64,000 bases of DNA, taken from NCBI RefSeq assembly GCF_000006405.1, contig NW_003205333.1, forward strand, positions 440,702 through 504,701, written 5' to 3'. This DNA comes from Perkinsus marinus ATCC 50983 (taxonomy: Eukaryota; Perkinsozoa; Perkinsida; Perkinsidae). The number at the start of each line of letters is the position of its first letter. Position 1 is the first letter of the stretch. Under the pieces are notes generated by a model. It searched no databases. It had not been told where the DNA came from and worked only from the letters and a program-made list of their open reading frames with translations. The translations under genes and the position numbers were made by a program. Shown piece by piece: positions 10,016 to 21,492 of this stretch.

Positions 10016-12340
10016 TGGTGCAAAGCATTGTTACAGGATTTCCACCACTCACACATGTTTGTGTTGCAGAAGTATCCAACATTCACATCGCTAGTAGGGC
10101 ATTCGCGGTTGGCTTCGTTGGATTGTTTGACTTTAAGTCGGCAGCTGAGTGACGACAAGAACGTAGTTCATTTTTAACATGTCCATTTCACTGTGCAGTT
10201 TAAAGGGACTACTCCCTTCATCAAGTCCTGTCTTAAGGACTAGTATAGTATCATTATCCACTGCTTTGAGAGCCTTCGCTACAGTCAGGCAGCAAACAAG
10301 TAGTGACGTCGAAGCTGCCGTTAGAGGTTTAACCAATGATATAACAGCAAAGGAGAACCAGGATGTAATACTGCTTGCCTACTATGGATTATAGGTATGC
10401 TCTCAGACTGGCGATGCTGACCCTCTGGCAGTTGAGAAGGTCGTAGAGGGAGCTAGGATAGGGGACTTGCAGGACTCAGTTCCACTCAATCGGGCTGGCT
10501 TGATTCAAGCTCTTAAAGTCGTTCAAGTAATCCTACGTGTTACCCTTCCTCCTGGATTTGATATCGTCTCAGCCAATACTGTATGACTCGGCAGCTGCAT
10601 CTATAGTAGGCAAGTTATGTGAGATAGATGCCGCAATAGCTTCATTGGAAACCCCAAGTCCCACTGAAGGTAATGGGAGGTGGAGTAATGAGTGTACTTC
10701 CTTCTCAATCATCAATACTAGGCAACGGAAGACTTGGTCGTTACACTCCTGGTAACGGTAAGGCTGCCGCTATCATCACTGACTTGGTAGTGGACAACCT
10801 TATGAAGGCTGTTACTGACAGGTTAGCCCCTGCCCTCTCCTCGAAATTTGTATGCCTCTTTCTCAGTGCTATGGCAGTAGCCTTAGGGTACTCCCCTGTT
10901 ACCTTATACTGCCCTAATGAGGTAGCTGAGTTACCTCGAGTCCTTCTGGCGGGCCGTGGTGTTGATATAGTAACCAAAGAGGTCACACCGGATGGTGTAC
11001 AGGATGCCTCTGTGTAGTATACGCGGCATGTCGAACTATGACCCAGGTGTTTACTTCAGTATCTGCTGTGCGCCTACATGTCCACGGTCACGCCTCTTCT
11101 CTCCGGATGATGACGTTACATCGCCAACGACCAAGGTGCAGGCATTGGGCCGATGGTCACAAGGCCCTGCTTGGATGCGCTTAGGAAGACTCTTAAATCG
11201 GGGGGATACTGCTAGCAAGTAAGTTGCTTCTCTAGTACGTGCTTATCTGCAATGCTCCCTTCCTCAGGTACGAATTGCCACTTCTGGCTGAGGACGCTCT
11301 CACCTTTTTGGAGCCCTCGGGTCAGAAGAAATTGATGGAAGTGTTGGATGAGACATTGGATGTGATAAGAAGCGTAGCAAACGAAGAGTCGAGTATCATT
11401 CAACGTACGACAGTTAAAGATGAAGTAAGTATCGTCAACAGGCAGCTCTTTATACAAGATAGCACTCTTTTCAGACGAGAGTGCGACATCTACTGCTAGC
11501 CTCGCCTGAGCCCTATGATTCTCTAGTCAAGACCTCTATCTTTGATGCTACCATGAAGGAGCTAGCCACTACTGATGATGAGGTACCTTAGGTGTTTTGT
11601 TGTGGTAGGATGATGATCGAATACGTCCTCCGTAGGACACTAAAACAGTGCTTCACTATGTCTCACTGGAGGGAGCACCCATTGTGGACCCAGCCAAGAG
11701 TTTCAGCCGCTTCACATCACGAAGTTTGGGATGGCAAACCATTACACATGCTTCTTATGACCATCTATTGAATTGGCTCAATGATCATGGTAAAGTACCA
11801 TCCTCCAGCCTTTCACTTAGTGTACTTCCAGATTATCGTAGACCACAGTTTTACAGTACAGTAGACTATAAGCTCCTTCCCAAGGAGTTCACAGATGCTG
11901 TTGACGTTGTCAATGACAGATTCCCTCTCGACGCAGTTCAATTAACGTGAGTATTGCCATCAATGCCGTATTGTTGTAATGCTCCCAGGTCCTGGTATAT
12001 CAATGATTACCTAGCTGGTGGTGAAGTCGTCCTCGATGCTAACGAGATGATGAGAGATATCGTAAGCATCCCTGTACTTGATTCTATAGGAGTACCCCAT
12101 ATGTAGACTACCAAGCCTCAGCCAAGGAATGATATGTTTGGCGGCTTCGATAACGATGCTACAGATCCCATCACTGACTTGTCCGAATTCGACGATGAGG
12201 ACTCTACTGATGAAGCCGGTGTTGATGAGGAGGATCAAGCTGATGATAATAAGACGACAGTGGATGATGTCAATATAAAGGATAAGATTATCAAAGAATT
12301 CGACTCTTTGAAAGATGCCCCTGCCGAGAATAAGGCATAA
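10016..12340 (+). CDS. Multi-exon hypothetical protein with acidic C-terminus
   Basis: The start is the ATG at 10016, only 12 bp after the stop of the gene before. At least eight exons join in phase. Segments read include VTGFPPLTHVCVAEVSN, ITDLVVDNLMKAVTDRLAPA, YCPNEVAELPRVLLAGRG, YELPLLAEDALTFLEPSG, TSIFDATMKELATTDDE, YVSLEGAPIVDPAKSFSRF and SWYINDYLAGGEVVLDANE. The last exon is acidic (TDLSEFDDEDSTDEAGVDEE) and stops at 12340. Introns are 30-60 nt; one near 10360 is 30 or 42 nt. Helical, mixed hydrophobic exons followed by an acidic tail suggest a soluble or membrane-associated complex subunit. I do not recognise the family. Confidence 0.65.
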
Positions 12341-12464
12341 AGGAGTGCATGTTCGCCTGCTGGACGGACCCAACCATTTGTTTCAAGATTGTTTCAGTGC
12401 GAAGGTGGTTGTCATTGTGGTGTTGTCAGTGAGAATACAGTTGGTATTCCAGAGTTGTCCTCTA

Positions 12465-12718
12465 ATGGGACAGAGAGCGTCCATCACCCCCCAGCAGGGA
12501 TTGGATACGTCTCATCCAACCACTCAGCCACTACCATGCGAACTAGAACTTGACGAATATTTGAAGTGTTTGAAAAGGTAAATTCGATACGGAATCACGT
12601 CCGTAGCGGTGCTTCCTACAGTTTCCCTCCAAAGGAGGCCACACGTTGTGAGCCAATACGGGATGTGTACAGTCGGTGTATGCAGGAGCGAGAGAAGCAT
12701 CAACAACCGAACGTTTAG
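12465..12718 (+). CDS. Twin CX9C (CHCH) mitochondrial intermembrane-space protein
   Basis: Two exons are separated by a 44-nt GT-AG intron. The start is the ATG at 12465 (MGQRASITPQQG). The first motif is CELELDEYLKC in exon 1 and the second is CEPIRDVYSRC in exon 2. Each has exactly nine residues between its cysteines, and the exons join as LKS-FPPKEATR. This is the coiled-coil-helix-coiled-coil-helix fold imported and oxidised by the Mia40/Erv pathway, used by assembly factors of respiratory complexes. The stop is at 12718, giving about 70 residues. Which member (COX19, CMC, NDUF type) is unclear. The N-terminal MGQ could be myristoylated, as in some MICOS CHCH proteins. Confidence 0.75.
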
Positions 12719-12976
12719 ATTCGACTTAATCATTGTTGCCTAAATCGGTAAATCGTTTCACCACATCGTTCGAAGTCGTTGAGTTATTATTCTGAGGGGT
12801 ATGGGTGTGAGTAGCTCCAAAGCTTAACGGAATAACGCATCAAACAGCAGAACCTCACTACCATCTGGGAAAATGTTCCTACAGCGTTGCGATAGCTCGA
12901 AGATAGCTTCCGAATGATACCTTGCCGTCAACTGTTACACGTCGCGAAATTACGAGAGGCGGATCCTTTTTCTACG

Positions 12977-13671
12977 CTACCCTATGGAAAGGCTCGAGTT
13001 GGATGCCGGAACAGCTACGGCCATGCGACCCTCCTGCTCTTTCCTCAGCTCTGACTTGGACCCTCGCTTTGCAGTATCATCCACATACAGAGGCTGCGTA
13101 TTTGTACGAGTAAGAGCGCGTAGATTGCCTCTTTTAGATAACTCCTTAGACGCGTGCTCAGTAAAGACTGCAATACCCCTGACTATGACTAATACGACAC
13201 CGTCTTGAGATGGATGCTAGTGAGAACAATCTTCAACTGCACCTTTAGATACCTCTTATAATGCTTGAATAGTGTGTTGATTACTGCCCCAAGTGTGACC
13301 GGCAGCACCCTAGAGCTCTCGGCAGCAGTGGAGTTCATGAGAAAGGTCTCACAGATATCATTCTGTATAGCAGATATCAGAGACTCAGGATCGCCTCCCA
13401 CCACGCTGGTTGAGAACCGTCAAACCGATAAGTCCGAGTTGCTGGTCAATTTAGTCGTCAAGATAGGTATCCTCGTCGGATAGTGCTTGGTAGCCCTTTG
13501 ACGGAAGACAGCCGACCGATGGGACCAGAACCTCTTACTCTTCTCTAGCTTCAACACAGTGGGTATATTATGTACCTCATTATACACACACTTGGCAGGG
13601 TTCTTAGTTCCATCGCACACAGGGACCAATATTCGAAGTGTGTGATTGATGATGAGGCCGTCGTGCTGCAC
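12977..13671 (-). CDS. BIG/Sec7-type ARF-GEF fragment (HUS-box region)
   Basis: Three reading segments on the minus strand resemble the region upstream of the Sec7 domain in large ARF exchange factors (BIG/GBF). The clearest is ICETFLMNSTAAESSRVLPV followed by FKHYKRYLKVQLKIVLTSIH, which matches the pattern I-C-x-x-L-x-x-N-S with L-K-x-Q-x-x-I in that family. A last segment reads IAVFTEHASKELSKRGNLRA and KSELRKEQEGRMAVAV, with a stop at 12977. The join between the first two segments is uncertain; no short intron fits in phase. No Sec7 catalytic domain follows. It may be a truncated or decaying copy, or a gene whose other exons I cannot see. Confidence 0.4.
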
Positions 13672-13791
13672 TATGCCTCTACAGGCTACGTAGAGGGAAA
13701 TGAATCCCCACTAGCCGGAACCATTGATGAAGAAAAGACCAACTACACTAGCACTACCCACCCACACCTCAACTCAAGGCCATGGGGATGA

Positions 13792-14133
13792 TAAAAAATA
13801 TCATGTAGTGAGATAGAAGTTGACTGGATCAGAAGTTACTAGGGGCCATTACCGACGATATTAGCATGCACCCAGACAGCAGAACGGTGATGACTTAATG
13901 ATGAAAGTAATGGTGACGATAGCACAAGCAGGCGTCGACATCTTAAGGCGTACGCATGCATTAATTTAAAGCAGCCCACTACTATTACGAAGCCTCTCGC
14001 AATGTTCGGCCGATAAGACCTATGAGCTGGCCCCAGTTCCGTACGGTTGCCGTAATCAACCTACTCTTCCTCCTCAATTGGCTGCTGGTGGGCTACAAGG
14101 GGACAAGTTTTAAATGCTGCCCACATACGTATC

Positions 14134-14195
<62 letters not shown>

Positions 14196-14312
14196 CACTA
14201 CTACTACCCCCAATATGAAAAGCTTCGGCGCAAGCCACTCCCTGCCCTTATGAAGATAGTCTAAGAGCTCCATGGCATTACTCTCACTTACTACAATCTG
14301 CAGGGCACCATA
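13792..14312. other. Intergenic stretch with microsatellite
   Basis: No supported gene lies between the ARF-GEF fragment and the stop of the proline-rich gene. It holds the CTA microsatellite. A minus-strand frame through the repeat would encode a long poly-valine run and is treated as chance. Confidence 0.5.
14137..14208. repeat. (CTA)n microsatellite
   Basis: About 24 copies of a CTA/TAC trinucleotide run in tandem, with one or two interrupting changes near the right end. It sits in the 3' flank of the minus-strand proline-rich gene. Length is likely to vary between strains. Confidence 0.95.
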
Positions 14313-15754
14313 TTAAGATGTTATCCCCAGCTTGCTGCGAGAGGCTGCTATTACCATCTGCTTCTGACCACGGGCTGGTGGCCTCTTGTTACAACGCTTC
14401 TCGAATGCACGAATGCATTTCTCTGAGGACTTATATGCCTTCACCGTTATCTGTTGGTATTATATGTGACCACATGATTATACAAAGAGCCACCTTGAAT
14501 TTCTCTGCTAATGAATCCTTCTTAACCTTAGAATCACTCTTGAATGCTACTTCATCTATCCATATGACGGTCCAGGCCGAGTAGCCTGAGATACGTATGA
14601 TAATGATGATGATGATGACAGAGAGAGATGATTATACGAAGATAGTCATCTTGTTCAGTATTGGTAGAAGGATGGTAAACCGGCATAGAAGCGGGTGAGG
14701 TGGTGTTGGCAGATATTGCCGAAGGGCTATATGGTGGTATACCAGCACACCTCACACCATCACCATTCCATACAGGGCTGCATACCGATGGTGATACGTC
14801 TTCCTGATTGTTAGTATATAAGATAAGTATCATCACATTGTTATCACCAGTATTGTCCCTGTAGCAGGGCCGATCTGCTGGAACAGACGTCTACGCGGTG
14901 GATAAAACCTATGATAATGATGCCTCGACGACTATGCATCGATCATTGAATCATACGAATGTCGTCCCCGGACCCCATTCATGTCTCCATCATCCCACTT
15001 CAAAGATGCTGGAGAATATATCGATTCGACACTCCAATCGATAACGGCTGGTGGCCCAATAGGCGAGCAGCTTGTAGTTGCATTAAACACTGTTGGTGAT
15101 GATACTACCATACACGAGGCTCGTACAGGCGGCGGCCCCGGGGAGATATCACGAAGTTCCGGTGGTGGAGGCTTCTGTCTCTTATACTGTGTCGTGACCC
15201 ATGATGATGCTGAAGGTACCGCATACCGCAGTTCAGGAGTTGATTCGGGTAGGTCTCTAGGACAACAGGGAATAACGGGAATGAAGAGAGGGGGATAACT
15301 ACTACCTCTTGGGTGGAGTCCATCGTGATCTAGAGACGACGAATGGTGACCAATCACCCATAGCAACCGTAGGTGCTGTTGCGGCACTTGGCGGGGTTGG
15401 TGGCATTGCTGATAAAGATATACCATGTGTACAGGGTCTATACTCGGGATACTACCAAAGGATGCAGTTGATTCTCCGGGCACCTCATCAGCCCAGTTGA
15501 ATGGTGACTACAACAACGTTGTAGTAACCTTGGTTTAGGACTACTACCTCCACCCACTACCTGAGTTATGGCCCTATTGGGTGATGGTGGGGGGCCTATG
15601 ATTGGAGGGGGAGACGGTATTAGTGGTGAACTAAACATCCTCGTTGTACGGAATACAGCTGCTGGAGCCGTCGAATGTTGGTTGGAGAGTGGTCTGGGAC
15701 CTCGGAAATCCACGAAAGTATTGTGGACCTACACACATCATGCAGCGTGGACAT
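14313..15754 (-). CDS. Proline-rich hypothetical protein with basic C-terminus
   Basis: The start is the ATG at 15754 (MSTLHDVC), and a 32-nt intron leads to the first long exon. That exon is proline-rich (SSPLIPSPPPIIGPPPSPN). Next come FGSIPSIDPVHM, PESTPELRYAVPSASSW, RQKPPPPELRDISPGPPP and SPASLKWDDGDMNG, then YHRFYPPRRRLFQQIGPATG. The last two exons read VIWIDEVAFKSDSKVKKDS and FKITVKAYKSSEKC-IRAFEKRC, ending in basic RGQKQMVIAASRSK and stopping at 14313. Phases agree through the last two introns. The low-complexity proline regions and basic tail fit an RNA-binding or cytoskeletal scaffold. No family is recognised, and the internal exon edges are approximate. Confidence 0.6.
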
Positions 15755-16686
15755 CTTGAAGATGATACGATTAGTACAATCACACACAGCTTCCCAGCAC
15801 TACTACCTCATATTCCTTCAACAGTTTATCGTTGTCGTTGTATGGCAGTAAAGGGACAGGCGTTTGCAGTTGAAAGAATCCGCTCTGTCGCATTGTTATA
15901 ATCACGTTGACAACTGTGAATCCACTATATGGACAACGGCCCTTATGAGCATAAAATGTCTACTGGGACATTGGATCTATCTCCAACAATGTCTAATGTC
16001 TCTATTGGGAATCAATGCATCAAAATGTCACTAAAACACCTCATGTATGTGTATTACTAAGCATTACGGGCCTAGTAACATATACCCCCTCAAGCATAAA
16101 AGAACCTACTACCGTGATGACGAGCAGATAAGAACCTACTACCGTGATGACGAGCAGGATCAACAGCTGCCCCCCCCACCCAACATAACCGGTATACGAG
16201 ACATTACGATCTACCTACATGCGCCTTAAAACTCAGCGCGCGCCTCCGATCCTGCGCTGACAGTACCCAACCCATTGTGGTCGTGAATGTGAAACCCCTA
16301 GCCGCCGAGGTATCACAGGGCGCATGTCAACTCACGAGTGCCATCTGGACACTGCGGAGGATAACAGGCAAGGAACACTAAGGACACTCAGGATAGTAAG
16401 CTTCTGTCGACGCTTGCTATCTGGAGTGCTCCTACGACATACATCGGAGACCTCGGGTAAGAAAAATGATACGCTGAACACATACTTCTCCATGTTGTCA
16501 AGGCAATCTGACTCGTGTCACTAGCTTGGCAGCTTGAAGGACTCAGGCTGTCCCTTGTGCCGGTAGCGATTGTGCCGATCGCTGTCCCAAACCAGGCTTC
16601 GTAAAAAGACAACTCTCTGGCACAGTCTCGATCGCGGAGAATCTACGCTTTTCCTGAGCAGTAAAGAAGAAGTTTTGATCGGTCAT
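15755..16686. other. Intergenic stretch
   Basis: No gene is supported here. It holds a two-copy direct repeat near 16101. Open frames near 15644-15901 (plus) and 16388-16612 (minus) have no motif and no in-phase neighbours. Confidence 0.45.
16101..16157. repeat. Two-copy tandem direct repeat, 30-bp period
   Basis: A 27-nt sequence starting agaacctact and ending gacgagcag occurs twice in perfect copy (16101-16127 and 16131-16157), separated by ata. It is a recent small tandem duplication outside any supported gene. Confidence 0.9.
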
Positions 16687-16925
16687 CTACTCCGCTTCAT
16701 AACCACAATGCATCACGTCGATGACCCCTATAAGTTGTAGATACAATACAAGACAACCTATGGCTACAGCACCCAATGGGAATATATTAAGCATCGTTGA
16801 TGGTAACATTACAGGGAGTGGAATACTCAGCGAGGAGGGTAAGGTCAGCCATCTGAACAAGAACAGGTAGTCAGTATACTTGACATCGTATACAACTCCG
16901 TAAAATAATAGCGAAAGGAGGGCAT
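16687..16925 (-). CDS. Possible exon of a membrane protein
   Basis: The minus strand stays open for about 80 codons with strongly hydrophobic, helix-like content (ALLSLLFYGVVYDV, YLFLFRWLTLPSSLSIPLP, LGAVAIGCLVLYLQLIGVI). It ends HCGYEAE with a stop at 16687. It lacks an obvious ATG at the right place, and a stop precedes it in frame, so it would be the last exon of a spliced gene whose earlier exons I could not place. It lies next to a tRNA relic. Confidence 0.35.
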
Positions 16926-17005
16926 GCGAGATAGGAGGCCATCATGTCCTTTCCTGAACCTAGTGTAATAGGATCATAACTGTATGATATAACACATGTT
17001 TAGAA

Positions 17006-17078
17006 GGTTCCATGGTCTAGCAGTTAGCACTCCAGACTCTAAATCTGGCGAAGCAGGATCAAGTTTTGGTTACCTCCC
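17006..17078 (+). pseudogene. Degenerate tRNA-Gln-like gene with CTA anticodon
   Basis: The first 45 bases match a eukaryotic tRNA-Gln closely: acceptor GGTTCCA, the D-arm, and an anticodon stem CCAGA/TCTGG around loop CTCTAAA. The loop puts CTA at positions 34-36, so it would read the stop codon UAG instead of CAG, one base from the normal CTG. The 3' half is degraded. The T-loop reads ATCAAGT instead of TTCAANT, the T-stem has one mismatch and two wobbles, the 3' acceptor strand (TTACCTC) does not pair with the 5' strand, and the D-loop GG is AG. I judge it a relic and not a working suppressor. Confidence 0.6.
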
Positions 17079-17133
17079 TACCTCGGAACCTGTTTCCGGA
17101 TCACCCAACCAACTGCGCTCAAGTTCCACAAAG

Positions 17134-18521
17134 TCATTCGATACTCGCTGTGATTTGCAGAGAACGTAAGTTGACATCAGAGCAATCGTGTTTATTTATT
17201 GATGACTTCCGGACCTCCCAGTCTGGAATCTGGACTCGTCTAGAGGCACTCCCCTTTTTTGAGACTGTTGACGGGGGAGAGGTATCCATGGCTGGAGAAG
17301 CATTGTCGACTTCCGGTGTACAGGCTCTGTTAATCACAGACGGGTTCAGCTTTTGGGGTAGATACTGGGACAGGACAGATTCTTCGGTTGTATCATGATG
17401 GAGAAGGTCGTTCTTTGATGTGCACACATGAGCGATCTCTTGCTGTAGTTTCTGGACCAAAGCATCTTTCTCGTTGACCAAACTCTGTATCTCCCGAACC
17501 TGAAAGATGATATGATAGCCCGCCAGTAACGTGGATGGGCATATATTGGATAAAGAGTACCTGGCCAGTTAGCCACACACCCCGCCTTTCCGCACTCTCT
17601 AGACCCTCCTTAGCCTGTTGATAATTGGACTCAGCCTTCCTCAAAGCTTCCGTTTTCAGTGTAATTTGTGCCTCCAAAGAGTGTGTGATGAACAGAATGA
17701 TGGAGGCTAACATGCTGAGCTCACCTGCTTATCGGACTCGGATCTCTTCATGGCCTCCACTCTCGTTCGAGCTGCATCTAATTCTGCTCTAAGTTCGGTG
17801 TTGTCTTGACACTCTCGGCGGAGATTTGATTTGTCGGCTTGTGCTTCTACGACAGCTTTGACGAGCCTAGCATCGGGAAGTTTCGCTATCCGCATTAACA
17901 TATTAATTCGATGATGGAAGACTCACCCGTCTATGAGATCACTCTTCTTCGAATGAGCTGCACACCCCGTAGCAGCCAAACCGAGATCGGGTGCAGTACA
18001 CATCCAAAGCCATTTGAAGAACTCGTAGAACTGAGCGTTCATTGTTTCCTGCAGTTGTTCAGTTATTATACCAGCCACCGAGTGGACTTCGGTGAGACTC
18101 TGTTTCATGACGTCACGCTCGGAGGAGATGATGGAAAGGTCTGCTCTTAGATTATGTACCTGGGTGCCGAACAGTTGAGGATGGTAGCGGAAGAGTACAA
18201 CTAGCATTCTGAGTGGGGAGAACGGCTTATGAGTATTCTCTACGACATGCAATGCAGCCATCACCTCATCCTCAACTCCTCCCTTTAAAGTTGCCATTTC
18301 ATGCTTGAGCCTGCGAACCTCTTCTAAAGCCTCGTCTCGGCCAGCTAATGCCTCATCGGCCTAAAAGGAGGGCTACTGCCGCTCGCGACTCGGCTGTGAT
18401 CCAATCTTGCCTGCTTCCTGGCAACCATAAGCACTTGTCGTGTTCTCTTCAACTGCTTCGCTATAGCAGCTGGATCGTAGGAGAGTTGTTGTGTTGGGGA
18501 TGATGATGGTGGACGCATCAT
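17134..18521 (-). CDS. Coiled-coil protein
   Basis: The start is the ATG at 18521 (MMRPPSSSPTQQ). Exon 1 ends in a basic helix (AKQLKRTRQVLMVARKQAR) and joins in phase to ADEALAGRDEALEEVRRLKH. Next comes MATLKGGVEDEVMAALHVVE, and exons with heptad-like patterns: NLRADLSIISSERDVMKQSL, VVEAQADKSNLRRECQ, ELRAELDAARTRVEAMKR, LKTEALRKAESNYQQAK and LVNEKDALVQKLQQEIA. The C-terminal part is Ser/Pro-rich and stops at 17134. The product is about 420 residues, mostly predicted coiled coil. It is probably a structural, cytoskeletal or trafficking tether; no specific family is recognised. Four introns of about 29-60 nt are supported by phase. Confidence 0.65.
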
Positions 18522-18602
18522 TTGAATAACGAATGGGAAATGCACTCGGGAGGGAGCTCTTAGCGGCAACCACGTGATCCTCGAAAAATATGCAGGTTGG
18601 AC

Positions 18603-19575
18603 TCACGACCGACTAAGTTTCCCATGAGTCGTATTATTAGCGTAGATGCATACACAAGGCATAGCATGTGCATACATCATTAGGGCGGATCGATTATCGA
18701 CCTTGATGGTGGCCCCTAGAGCCAACTCGTACGAGTTCCTCTCCTCACTCACTACCAAAACGATTATCCTGCAGATCCTGCTATCGGACATGTGACCATT
18801 TCACGAGGACATCTCATGATCACTCGCAACAGAGCCGAGTGGAGAGCAGCTTGTCAGTAACCGTGAAGACGTTCCCGGTGAAGAGTGTATCGCTCATCCC
18901 AATCGGCAATGCATTAGCTTATAGAGCTAATCAGACTTCTCGATACCATCGAGAGGTCTGCACGACTTACACTTCATGGAAGGGATTATGATAACTACAC
19001 TACCATTATGTCTCCATGTCGTTGTCCGAGACTGGCGCAAGGTAGCTAGAGTGGTCTCGAGCCAGCGCAGAAGTAGCAGCAGCGAACTGTATCATACCAT
19101 CAGCCTTCCATTGATCATCAAGTCGTTATTCCTCAGTACCACTGAATGGACGTTAGTGTCTCGGCTAGTCCAGGAGGTGCCTTGTTGTTCACCGAGGATT
19201 CCATAAGAGTGTGGAGCCGATGAGTGACAGGAAGTGGTAACTAGACACTAGAGTGCTACTCTCGATTGAGGATACAGCGTCCGATACAGCGGGCCTCACT
19301 AACGTTGCCCCTACCACCATCCTCTGATAGAGAGAGTGGACTATTATGATTGACGACCACTTGACTCGTATAGGATGTAAAGAGGGAAACTGCTGGTAAC
19401 ATGAACACGTACACAAATGGTATCAACATGTGTGGTACTGGGTAGGATATTAATACACGTCACCAGGAACCTGAATATCATCAATAGCAGACCCACCAAC
19501 ACCCCTATCCCTTCTAGTACTCGTGTCCTCCGCAGCTCCTATACTACGGAGCTTATCAGCAGAAAAGAATGGCAT
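18603..19575 (-). CDS. Single-pass membrane or secretory-pathway protein
   Basis: The start is the ATG at 19575 (MPFFSADKLRSIGAAED). A 26-nt (or slightly different) intron leads to a hydrophobic segment (MLIPFVYVFMLPAVSLF) that would act as a signal anchor. After it come SQVVVNHNSPLSLSEDGG and ARCIGRCILN. Later exons read LRQSRTTTWRHNGSVVIII, NALPIGMSDTLFTGNVFTV and NSYELALGATIKVDNRSA, which look like beta-strand luminal domain segments, stopping at 18603. The middle joins are uncertain. A type II membrane protein with a luminal beta-sandwich is the best reading. It lies 81 bp upstream of the coiled-coil gene on the same strand. Confidence 0.5.
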
Positions 19576-20085
19576 GCTGTAAAGAACTATTATTGACTCA
19601 TCCTACGATATGCTCTAAGAGTCTCGTTGTGAAACTTACTCAACTCATCGAAGGCGGTGCTCCAACGATTATACAAGTGCGTAAAAACGTTCGATGAGAG
19701 ACGGCGCGGAAACGTTTGTGTCTCGCGCAAAATCGTTTTGGTCGTTCAACTACTGCCTTGTGGCTTAGGGATATAAATCTTAAACCCATCTCTGAGAGTG
19801 CATCTTGTGATACGGGAGAGGTCGACTGAACACACTTTTGGGCAGTTTATGTTGCAGTAGATTCTAACTTTTGTATATTTAATATATGGTGGAACTAATG
19901 AGTGATAGCATGCTACTATCGTTACTACCCCCAATACCCCCTATGACTAGTTCTAATACTAGTAGTATACTAGGATGCTGTGGATGGGTGGATGATCATA
20001 CATACAAGGCTTTTGCATCCTACAATAGGTAGGCATTATTAATATGTAATTAGTATTACTCGTGTTAGGACAAAGAAGTGGTATG
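19576..20085. other. Intergenic stretch
   Basis: About 500 bp separate the start of the minus-strand membrane protein from the first supported exon of the plus-strand Ser/Arg-rich gene. It is AT-rich, with no motif or RNA gene seen. It should hold both promoters. Confidence 0.45.
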
Positions 20086-21492
20086 GATCTTATCGTGGTA
20101 CATTACCATCTATCACTGAGGAGACGTGTACTGATAATACCCGAGTTGAGGCCAAGACCTCCTCCTGTGTTGTTGGGTCTCGTACTAGCAGGTAATGTCT
20201 CTAACAATACAATCAAATCAATGCTCTCTCTTTAGGATACCTTCACCCTCTTCCTACTCTTCCTCATCATCAACGTCTGATAGTAGGAGACGGCCATCGG
20301 CAACTCGGGAACAAAATCATTTTTTGTTATCTCCAATGACTGTTGCCGAGGTCTCCTGTCGGACACGTGAATGGAATAGTTATGTAGCACACTGCAGATC
20401 AATACGACAAGATATAGTAAAGTATTAGTAGTAGTAGTAGGAGCAGAGAAGAATATAACCATCAAGGTCACCACTACTCGAAGAAGACCTCTCTTGCCTT
20501 CCACTGCTCAACGCTAGTGTTGCTCCTACTGGCAGCTTACCACTGCTGGAACTACTACTCTCATTACAAGGTTTTGTAAACTGTCGATGGCATACCATGG
20601 CTTTTGACAATTTCGTCGTTTTCCGCACCGCGTCCTTCTCCCTAAAATGGATGAGTTAGTGTGGATAATTTCTGTCCCAACCCCTTTGTATGCTGGTATG
20701 CAATGATGCACTTTACTACCCTTACTCCTACTACTACTACCATTACGAGTGCCTGACCTTATACTGCTGTTAATTATGATGGTGTTGCGTTGCGGCACCG
20801 TTACCACTGCTAATGTCGAGGTTTCATTGTTGTTATCTATATGGTTGCTGCTGCTACTCGTGGTGCTCATCACCACACTCGTTCATCATCTTCTTGTATT
20901 AATCCTCATTCCTCGTGGAATACCAGTTGTAATACCACCCGTCTAGCTCTCAATCGGCATCTTGTCCAACGTGCTTTTGAACGACATAGGAGGTAATGCT
21001 ATTCATCATGCACCTCATGCGCTCTTATCACTCATTAGGTCACGAGAAGCATATATCGATTATAAGCTACCTCTACCACGAATAGATGAGGAAATGCCTA
21101 CTACCACCAAGGTGGTCTCGACCAGCGGGAACCAATCATGGGCAGCATTGTGTGACGATGATGACGATGATGATGATACTATTTACCCTCGTCAAGATGG
21201 TGCGCTATTTCGAGAGCATCATTATCATGATCAAATGGTTGCTGCTGATGCCGTTGAGCAGCCTCTCATGGATTCAAGAGGATCCAGGTAATAAACTAGT
21301 TTGGAGGGATATGTTGTAGTTGTCCCCGCTTGCAGGTATACAATACCCCGATCTAATCGTAACACTAATAGTAATACCGCTACAGGCAGGAATAGATCTG
21401 ATCGTTATCATAGAACCGAGGTTATTACGGTTACTACTACTCTTAAAGGGGTAACTGAGTTCATTTCCCGACGACGACGTCGTGGTTGTTGA
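20086..21492 (+). CDS. Ser/Arg/Asn-rich hypothetical protein
   Basis: Plus-strand exons join in phase over short introns. SYRGTLPSITEETC joins RIPSPSSYSSSSST across a 44-nt intron (donor GTAATG). LALNRHLVQRAFERHRR joins SREAYIDYKLPLPRID across a 45-nt intron. The latter exon contains eight Asp in a row and ends DSRGSR, joining YTIPRSNRNTNSNTA across a 46-nt intron. The frame ends FISRRRRRGC with a stop at 21492. The middle (about 20430-20840) could be read in more than one way, so this may be one gene or two, and the start is not found. The protein is low-complexity and hydrophilic, with no known domain. Confidence 0.45.

Noticed and set aside
14061-14273. Minus-strand frame with a long poly-valine run
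   Set aside because: The run is the translation of the CTA microsatellite, and the frame has no other support.
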